Of a stretch of DNA of 48,955 nt, positions 40,919-47,277 are shown one piece after another; the stretch's first letter is position 1, and each line of letters begins with the position of its first letter. The position numbers and the translations under genes are program-made. This DNA comes from Spirochaetota bacterium. GTDB lineage: Bacteria; Spirochaetota; Spirochaetia; Treponematales; UBA12059. The notes under the pieces are model-generated. The model had not been told where the DNA came from. It searched no databases and saw only the letters and a list, made by a program, of their open reading frames with translations. The DNA is taken from positions 1 to 48,955 of the forward strand of contig JAPLSN010000025.1 in the NCBI GenBank assembly GCA_026398615.1, read 5' to 3'.

Positions 40919-42043
40919 ATGAACGACGACGCTCCGGGAAAACCCATGACCTCGGACGAACTGGCGTCCTTCCGAGAAACCATCTTCTCGTCGGAATCGC
41001 CGGAGGCGGCGTTCGGCGGGCTGGAGGGCTCCACGCGCGACGAGCGGCTGGAATCGCTGCGGCGCAGGTACCTCGAGCTCATCGCCCGCTGCCATCCGGA
41101 CAAGCATGAAGCCGCGGGCGCGGAAGCCCTGCGCTGCGCGTCGGAGATCGCCTCGCGGCTCGGGGAGCTGCGAGCGAAGGCGGCCGACCGGATCGAAACC
41201 GGGACGTACGGCGATGCGGGCGGCGGCGCGTCCGGTTTCGAAATCCGCACGAAAAAGTCGTTGTACCTGGTCACACGCAAATTCATGGAAACCGACTGGT
41301 CGGAGCTCTATTCGGCCCGTGAGCTCCTCGAGGGGCTGCCCGCGGGCCGCGTGGTGCTCAAGATAGCCAGGTCCGAAGGCGACGAGGACCTCTTCAGGAA
41401 CGAAGCCCGCGCGCTCTCGTTGGCGCAGCACAAGTCGCTGCCGGTCTGCCGTGAGGCATTCCGCACGACGGACAAGCGCTACGGGCTCGCGCTCGACGAG
41501 ATCGACGGCCTTGACCTGCGCGAGATCCTGAAGCGGAAGCCGGGCGGCGTCCCCCAGGACCATGTCGCCTGGATTTTCGAGCGCCTGCTGTCGGTCATCG
41601 GCTTCATCCATTCCAGGGGCATCGTGCACGGGAACATCGAGCCGGGCAACATCATGGTCAGGGGGCGCGACCACAACGCCTTTCTCATCGACTTCCTTTT
41701 CGCCGCGCTGGACCCGGCGCGTACGGGGGACGGGTTCAAGGCCGCGACGCCGCCCTACAGTCCCCCGGAAGTCTACGAAAAGAAGCCCCCGGTACCGGCG
41801 TCGGACCTCTACGCGCTCGCGAAGAGCATGATCTTCCTGCTCGGGGGAGACCCCGTGCGCGACGAGCTTCCGGCCGGGGTCGACGCGCGGCTGGGCCGGT
41901 ACCTGAAATCGTTCCTCTTCCCCAACCCCGCGCACCGGCCGCGCGACGCATGGGAGGAGCATGGCCGCCTGGAGCGGCTCCGGGACGGGATATTCGGGAC
42001 GAAGCGTCCGTTCGAGGAACCTGATTTTTCGCCGGCGCTCTGA
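40919..42043 (+). CDS. J-domain fused to a Ser/Thr kinase-like domain, probable pseudokinase
   Basis: 374 residues. Residues about 15-95 look like a DnaJ J-domain with the HPD tripeptide at 59-61 (LELIARCHPDKH), which would stimulate an Hsp70. From about 115 a protein-kinase fold follows. The ATP-site Lys148 (VVLKIA), the helix-C Glu162 and the Asp of the DFG position (D258 in LIDFLF) are kept. The catalytic loop, however, reads HGNIEPGN (237-244) instead of HRDxKxxN, so the catalytic Asp is Asn and its partner Lys is Glu. PPYSPPEVY stands for the APE motif. It is therefore likely an ATP-binding scaffold. It is 60 bp upstream of the vWA/DUF2135 gene and begins a four-gene run. Confidence 0.8.
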   Translation: MNDDAPGKPMTSDELASFRETIFSSESPEAAFGGLEGSTRDERLESLRRRYLELIARCHPDKHEAAGAEALRCASEIASRLGELRAKAADRIETGTYGDAGGGASGFEIRTKKSLYLVTRKFMETDWSELYSARELLEGLPAGRVVLKIARSEGDEDLFRNEARALSLAQHKSLPVCREAFRTTDKRYGLALDEIDGLDLREILKRKPGGVPQDHVAWIFERLLSVIGFIHSRGIVHGNIEPGNIMVRGRDHNAFLIDFLFAALDPARTGDGFKAATPPYSPPEVYEKKPPVPASDLYALAKSMIFLLGGDPVRDELPAGVDARLGRYLKSFLFPNPAHRPRDAWEEHGRLERLRDGIFGTKRPFEEPDFSPAL

Positions 42044-42103
42044 CGCATCGCTCGATGCCGTGCGGATACGCGGACGGCAAGAAATGACGACGGGGAGGGA
42101 ATC

Positions 42104-43531
42104 ATGGGCGGAGGATACTACGACCGCGACGTGGGGAGCGGGGGGTCGGGCGAGGGCTTCGACTACCAGGCGTACTCGGCGACCGCCGACCAGGCCATGT
42201 CCAGGCGGGAGATCCACCCGGATCTGGCACCGGCAGGGCGCATCCTGTCCACGCGCGCGAAGAACCCCATCGTTGTGGCCATGGACGTCACGCGATCCCG
42301 GGGCAACGATTCCAAGATCGTCTACGACAAGATGCCGATGCTCTATGGCCAGATCATGCTCCAGGGCTACCTCGCGGACCCCGCGATCAGCTTCGCGGCC
42401 ATCGGCGACGCGACGAGCGGCGACCGCGCCCCCCTCCAGGTGGCCGACTTCGCCTCGGGCGACGGGCTGGACGGCTGGCTCACGAAGATCTGGCTCGAGG
42501 AGGGCGGCGGCGGCACGGGCCGGGAGTCCTACGAGCTGGCCGCGTATTTCTACGCGCGCAACTGCGTGCTGCCTGCGGATGCGAAGGGGATCTTCTTCAT
42601 AACGGGGGACGAGGGTTTCTACCCGGAAGCGGCGGGTGATCAGGTCGCGCGGCTCATCGGGGCGCCCGATTCGTCCGTCGACGCGAAGGTGCTGTTCCGC
42701 GAGCTGCGCTCGAAATTCCGGGTCTTCTTCATCTACCCGAAGAAGGCCGAAGGGGAGCGCAGGGCCGACATTGACGCGGAGATCGCGGAGCGGCTGAAGC
42801 GGGAGGGCGGCAAGTCGGGCGACGTGCGCGCGTCGCTCGTCTGGAACGACCGCAACGACCTGGACCTCCACGTGATCTGCCCGTCGGGCGAGGAGATCTT
42901 CTACGCGCACAAGAACTCGGCCTGCGGCGGCGAACTAGACGTGGATATGAACGTCCACGGGGAATCCATGAAGCCCGTGGAGAACGTCTACTGGGCGACG
43001 GGCGGGGCGCCGGTCGGGCATTACCGGGTGTTCGTGCGGAACTACGCGTTCCACATGCCGGACCGGTCCCCGACGCCCTTCAGGGTGGAATTGTCGGTGA
43101 ACGGGAAGGTGCAGCACTTCGAGGGCGTCGCCCGCGGCGACGGCCCGGTTTCCGACGTGCCCTGTTTTGAATTCGATTACACGGGTCGCAGCGCGGAGCG
43201 GGAGACCGAGCGGTACTCGGGGTACGCGGACGAAGCCATCCTGGCGCAGTGGCGGGAGGTGCTGCCCGAATCGGACATCCTCGTCCTCGACGAGCCCAAG
43301 GGCATCGTCGACGCCATGCTCGGCGCCATCGCGCTGGCGTCCGAGACGCGGGACCTGGACGAGTACCTCGTGGACATGCGCAAGCGTGGCCAGACCGACG
43401 GCCGCATCGACGAAATCAGGCGGACGCTCCTGCCCCTGGCCGGGAGCTCCGCCGTCGTGAAGGTGGACATGGGGGGAAAGCTGCCGGACAAGAACGTGGA
43501 AAAGCGCGAGTCGGGGACGAAAAGGCTCTGA
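42104..43531 (+). CDS. vWA-like domain plus DUF2135 (YfaP-type) domain protein
   Basis: 475 residues, no signal peptide. A Gly/Tyr-rich head (1-50) precedes a vWA-like domain (about 55-230) with a MIDAS-like DVTRS (61-65, DxTxS instead of DxSxS). About 242-345 resembles DUF2135: 'SLVWNDRNDLDLHVICPSGEEI', 'GELDVDMNVHG', 'VENVYWATGGAPVGHYRVFVRNY'. A helical C-terminus follows. ATG follows GGGAGGGA. DUF2135 proteins are often secreted, so a cytoplasmic version next to a kinase-like gene is notable. Only 2 bp separate it from the next gene. Binding to the pseudokinase is a guess from context. Confidence 0.78.
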   Translation: MGGGYYDRDVGSGGSGEGFDYQAYSATADQAMSRREIHPDLAPAGRILSTRAKNPIVVAMDVTRSRGNDSKIVYDKMPMLYGQIMLQGYLADPAISFAAIGDATSGDRAPLQVADFASGDGLDGWLTKIWLEEGGGGTGRESYELAAYFYARNCVLPADAKGIFFITGDEGFYPEAAGDQVARLIGAPDSSVDAKVLFRELRSKFRVFFIYPKKAEGERRADIDAEIAERLKREGGKSGDVRASLVWNDRNDLDLHVICPSGEEIFYAHKNSACGGELDVDMNVHGESMKPVENVYWATGGAPVGHYRVFVRNYAFHMPDRSPTPFRVELSVNGKVQHFEGVARGDGPVSDVPCFEFDYTGRSAERETERYSGYADEAILAQWREVLPESDILVLDEPKGIVDAMLGAIALASETRDLDEYLVDMRKRGQTDGRIDEIRRTLLPLAGSSAVVKVDMGGKLPDKNVEKRESGTKRL

Positions 43532-43533
43532 AG

Positions 43534-44442
43534 ATGCTGATAGCCACCGTCGCCCCCTACGTGCCCCACCTGGCGAGGATGTGCGCGCACCCGTCCGTCG
43601 GGGGTCTGCGCTTCAACACGATCATGCCGATCGCGGAGGACGAGGAGACGGTGTTGCGGAAGCTCCTCGACGCGTCGGCGGGCAAGCCCCTGTGGGTGGA
43701 CCTGAAGACCAGGCAGCTCCGGGTGACGCAGTTCGCCTACCTGCCCTACGCCTTCGTGCAGCTGTCGCGCCGCATCGCCTGCGAACTGCCGGCGACGGTG
43801 CTCTTCAAGGACGGCGCGTCGGAGATCGTGCGGATCGTCGACGGGGACAAGCTCATCCTCTCGCACAGGCCCGCGCGCGTCGTGGGCGCCGGGGAGCCGG
43901 TCAACGTGCCCGATCCCTCGCTCCGGATAGAAGGCTTCCTCACCGAATCCGACCTGCGCTACGTCCGCGCGGCGACGAAGCTCGGGGTCCACCGTTTCCT
44001 CCTGTCCTTCACCGAGTCGGCGGACGACGTGCGCGCCCTCCTGGAGCTCGATCCCGGGGCCGAGGTGGTTGCCAAGATCGAGTCGCTCCGGGGCCTCGGG
44101 TTCGCCAGGTCGTACGGAGGCGAATTCGGGGGGAAACTGCGCTTCATGGCCGCGCGCGACGACCTCCTCGTCAACATGGGAACCGACCGCTTCGGCATCG
44201 TCGACGCGCTCGCGGACATCCTGGCGAAAGACCCTTCCGCGATCGCCGCGTCGCGCATCCTCACCTCGCTCGAAGACGACGGGGAGCCCGCGATGGGTGA
44301 CATCGCCGACCTCTTCCTCCTTGCGCGCCTGGGTTACCGGAACTTCATGCTGAGCGACGGGCTCTGCTTTTCCGAATCGTCCTTCGACCGCGCCGTGCGC
44401 GCCTTTTCGGAGTTCGAGCGGCGGATCGGTCCAGGCGCGTGA
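43534..44442 (+). CDS. Stand-alone pyruvate-kinase-like TIM barrel protein
   Basis: 302 residues, beginning MLIATVAPYVPHLARM. Several pyruvate kinase landmarks can be followed in order: R26-x-N28 (LRFN for ARLNFSH), 'LWVDLKTRQLRV' (for DTKGPEIR), 'EPVNVPDPSLRIEGFLTESDLRYV' (for the KGVNLPG...LTEKD block), 'RFLLSFTESADDV', AKIES (K181, E183), and 'FMAARDDLLVNMG' (for MVARGDLGVE). The C-terminal regulatory domain is missing, and the B domain is very short. The PEP/metal site thus seems kept while substrate access differs. It might catalyse phosphotransfer to something other than ADP, or an enolate-type reaction. It overlaps the next gene by 4 bases. Confidence 0.75.
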   Translation: MLIATVAPYVPHLARMCAHPSVGGLRFNTIMPIAEDEETVLRKLLDASAGKPLWVDLKTRQLRVTQFAYLPYAFVQLSRRIACELPATVLFKDGASEIVRIVDGDKLILSHRPARVVGAGEPVNVPDPSLRIEGFLTESDLRYVRAATKLGVHRFLLSFTESADDVRALLELDPGAEVVAKIESLRGLGFARSYGGEFGGKLRFMAARDDLLVNMGTDRFGIVDALADILAKDPSAIAASRILTSLEDDGEPAMGDIADLFLLARLGYRNFMLSDGLCFSESSFDRAVRAFSEFERRIGPGA

Positions 44443-45830
44443 AACGGCGGGTGGTCGTCGTCGTTGGCCTGGGCTTCGGCGACGAGGGGAAGGGCGCCGC
44501 CTGCGACTTCCTCGCGCGCACGCGGGGAATCCGCGTCGCGGTCCGGTTTTCAGGCGGCGCCCAGGCGGCTCACCACGTCGTGCTGCCCGACGGACGCTTC
44601 CACCGCTTCAGCCAGTTCGGTTCCGTCATGCTGGTTCCGGGCACGGCGACCCTGCTGGGGCCCGGTGTCCTCGTGGAGCCCCTCGCCCTGCTCCGCGAAG
44701 CCCGCGCCCTCGCCGCCCTCGGCGTCGCGGCGCCGGAGCGGAGGATCTCCGTCGACGGGGACTGCGTCATCGTCACGCCCTTCCACAGGGCGCTCGGGCG
44801 GGTGAAGGAAATCCTGCGGGGGCCGGGACGATACGGTTCCACGGGGATGGGGATCGGCGAGGCCGCGGCCGACCGGGACGCCGGGAAGGAAGGGCTCCCG
44901 CGCTTCCGGGATCTGTACGACGGACCCGCCCTCTTGGGCAAGCTGCGAAGGCTCCGCGACGGCGCGATCGCGGAAGCGTCCCGCGCCATCGGCTCCTCGT
45001 CCGCGGGCGGGGAAGCCGTCGCCGGGGCCGGACGGATCGCCGGGGAGCTTGCGGGAAGCGCCGTGCTCCAGGACCTCGCCGACGGGTACGCGCACGCGCG
45101 CGCCAGGCTCGATGGCGCGTTGGTCGACATCGATCGGGCCCTCCCGTCCCTCGCGCGCGGGGGGGCCGGGATCGTGTTCGAGGGGTCGCAGGGGCTGCTC
45201 CTCGATCCCGGGCTCGGGTTCCCCCCGCACGTCACCAGGACCGATTCCACCGCGGCGCTCGCGCTGGAACTCGCCGCGCGCCTGCTTCCCGGCGACGACG
45301 CGGCCGTGATCGGATGCCTGCGGACCTACGCGCACCGGCACGGCCCGGGACCGCTCCCGACGGAGGATCCCGCCCTCGCGTCGTCCCTCCCCGAACCCCA
45401 CAACACCGACGCCCGGTGGCAGGGTCCCTTCCGCGTCGGCGTCTTCGACCTCGTGCTTTCGCGCTACGCGGTCCGGGCGATCCGGCCCGACGCGATCGTG
45501 CTCTCCCACCTCGACCGCGTCGCATCCTGCGGACTGTCCCGGGCAGTGCGCGGCTATCTCGTCGACGACGGAAGCTCCGTTCCGGCCGGGCTTGAATCCC
45601 TCGACGATGCCCCGCTCCGCGCGGGCGAGGTGATGTCGGGCTTCCTCCTTCGCTGCAAGCCGGGAGCGTTCGCAGATTTCCTTCCCGTTACGGATGGCAT
45701 CGCTCCAGGCGATGCGGACGAAAACTTCACCCGCGGCGCCGAGGAGGCGCTCGGCGTCCCGGTGGCGATCACGGCGAACGGCCCGACCTGGCTCGACCGC
45801 GCCTGGCGCCGTCCGGAAATTCCGGCTTGA
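44439..45830 (+). CDS. Divergent adenylosuccinate-synthetase-like (PurA-fold) enzyme
   Basis: 463 residues, GTG start in a GTGA overlap. The PurA frame is clear: GLGFGDEGKGAACDFL with catalytic Asp15, FSGGAQAAHHVV with His45, 'GSTGMGIGEAAADRD', FEGSQGLLLDPGLG, 'TYAHRHGPGPLPTE', 'VFDLVLSRYAVR', and SHLD where GTP-binding TKLD is normal. The aspartate-recognition loop TTGRxRR of true PurA is replaced by NTDARWQGPFR, and the Arg of TTGRGIG is Met. So IMP-like phosphorylation chemistry could remain while the amine donor may differ. Coupling to the pyruvate-kinase-like gene suggests a special nucleotide product. It could still be this organism's housekeeping PurA, though the loop argues against it. 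Confidence 0.8.
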   Translation: MKRRVVVVVGLGFGDEGKGAACDFLARTRGIRVAVRFSGGAQAAHHVVLPDGRFHRFSQFGSVMLVPGTATLLGPGVLVEPLALLREARALAALGVAAPERRISVDGDCVIVTPFHRALGRVKEILRGPGRYGSTGMGIGEAAADRDAGKEGLPRFRDLYDGPALLGKLRRLRDGAIAEASRAIGSSSAGGEAVAGAGRIAGELAGSAVLQDLADGYAHARARLDGALVDIDRALPSLARGGAGIVFEGSQGLLLDPGLGFPPHVTRTDSTAALALELAARLLPGDDAAVIGCLRTYAHRHGPGPLPTEDPALASSLPEPHNTDARWQGPFRVGVFDLVLSRYAVRAIRPDAIVLSHLDRVASCGLSRAVRGYLVDDGSSVPAGLESLDDAPLRAGEVMSGFLLRCKPGAFADFLPVTDGIAPGDADENFTRGAEEALGVPVAITANGPTWLDRAWRRPEIPA

Positions 45831-45905
45831 GGGTGGAGGATTTCGGCTTCGGCGCGCTTCCACTCCCGCCCGGCCGCGGGTAGAATGGCAGGAGGGAGCA
45901 TCAAC

Positions 45906-47243
45906 ATGGGCGAATTCGATTTTCCCCGGGATTTCACCTGGGGCGTGGCGACGGCGGCGTACCAGGTGGAAGGCGCGGTCAACGAGGACGGGCGGGGCCC
46001 GAGCATCTGGGACGATTTCTGCCGGAAACCCGGCGCGATTTCCGACGGGACGAACGGCGATACGGCCGTCGACCACTACCACCGCTGGCGCGGGGACGTC
46101 GACCTCATGGCGGGCCTCGGCATCGGGGCATACCGCTTTTCCATGGCGTGGCCGCGCATCCTGCCCGATGGCACGGGCGCGGTGAACCGGGCCGGCGTCG
46201 ATTTCTACAAGCGCCTCATCGACGCCCTTGGAGAGAAGGGGATCGAACCTTGGGTCACGCTGTACCACTGGGACCTGCCGTCCGCCCTCGAAGCCCGCGG
46301 CGGCTGGGCCAACCGGGAGACCTCAGGCGCCTTCGCCCGCTACGCGGATACCTGCTTTCGCGAATTTTTGGGGCGCGTGCGCAACTGGATCACCTTCAAC
46401 GAGCCCTGGTGCTCCGCGTACCTGGGCTATCGGGACGGTATCCACGCTCCCGGCAGGAAAGACGGCACGGCGGCCCTTGCCGCCGTCCACCACCTCAACC
46501 TGGCGCACGGCATGGCCGTCCGCGCCTTCAGGGACTCCGGGAAGGAGGGGCGCATCGGCATCGTGTGGAACCCGTCGATGCCGCGGTCCGCGACGGATCG
46601 TCCCGAGGACGTCCTTGCGGCGGAAATGGCTGCCGACCGGGATACGCGCATGTTCTCCGGTCCCGTCACGGGGAAGGGCTACCCGGAGCGCTACCTCGCC
46701 GCCGCGGGCGCGAAGCTGCCCGTCGAACGCGGGGACCTGGCGCTCATTTCCGCGCCGGTCGATTTCGCCGGCATCAACTACTACTCGGAAGGGCTCGTCG
46801 CCGCGAACCCGGACGATCCGGCGTCGCCGGTACCGGTGCCGCGCTGGCAGGAGACGACCGTGATGGGCTGGCCGATCGTCCCCGAGGGCCTCCGGCGGCT
46901 GCTGGGCGCCATGGCCACGGAAACCGGCGGGATACCCCTCTACGTCACGGAGAACGGGGCGGCTACCCGGGACGAACCCGATCCCGCCGACGGCCTGATC
47001 CACGACGCCGCGCGGATCAGGTACCTGGGCGACCACGTCGCCGCGTGTGCGCGCGCGTTGGCTGACGGGGTTCCCCTCCGCGGGTACTTCGTCTGGTCGC
47101 TCGTCGACAACTTCGAATGGAGTTTCGGGTTCTCCAGGCGCTTCGGGCTCGCCTACTGCGACAGCGCGACCCTCGAACGGAAACCGAAGGACAGCTACTG
47201 GTTCTACCGCGACCTCATCGCGGGCCGCGTGGATCCGCGATAG
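45906..47243 (+). CDS. GH1 beta-glycosidase (probable beta-glucosidase)
   Basis: 445 residues, the normal GH1 length. It opens FPRDFTWGVATAAYQVEGA, with acid/base Glu166 in TFNEPW and nucleophile Glu349 in YVTENGA, and 'GYFVWSLVDNFEWSFGFSRRFGL' near the C-terminus binds the glycone. No signal peptide, so it is cytoplasmic and handles imported or phosphorolysed disaccharides. ATG 45906 follows AGGAGGG by about 8 nt; the ATG at 45885 overlaps a TAGAAT -10-like box and is less likely. It follows the PurA-like gene by 75 bp and is probably a separate unit. Confidence 0.92.
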   Translation: MGEFDFPRDFTWGVATAAYQVEGAVNEDGRGPSIWDDFCRKPGAISDGTNGDTAVDHYHRWRGDVDLMAGLGIGAYRFSMAWPRILPDGTGAVNRAGVDFYKRLIDALGEKGIEPWVTLYHWDLPSALEARGGWANRETSGAFARYADTCFREFLGRVRNWITFNEPWCSAYLGYRDGIHAPGRKDGTAALAAVHHLNLAHGMAVRAFRDSGKEGRIGIVWNPSMPRSATDRPEDVLAAEMAADRDTRMFSGPVTGKGYPERYLAAAGAKLPVERGDLALISAPVDFAGINYYSEGLVAANPDDPASPVPVPRWQETTVMGWPIVPEGLRRLLGAMATETGGIPLYVTENGAATRDEPDPADGLIHDAARIRYLGDHVAACARALADGVPLRGYFVWSLVDNFEWSFGFSRRFGLAYCDSATLERKPKDSYWFYRDLIAGRVDPR

Positions 47244-47263
47244 TGCAAGGCCGCGAAATCGGC

Positions 47264-47269
47264 TATAGT
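47264..47269 (+). promoter_or_regulatory. -10 box for a leaderless ABC-F transcript
   Basis: TATAGT eight bases before the GTG start at 47278, with no Shine-Dalgarno between. No good -35 is found at the right distance, so the promoter is tentative. Confidence 0.35.
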
Positions 47270-47277
47270 CCCGGGTC

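Noticed and set aside
42104-45830. Defence island with toxin-antitoxin or restriction genes
   Set aside because: No nuclease, methyltransferase, helicase or toxin motif was found in this stretch; only the metabolic/signalling families listed.
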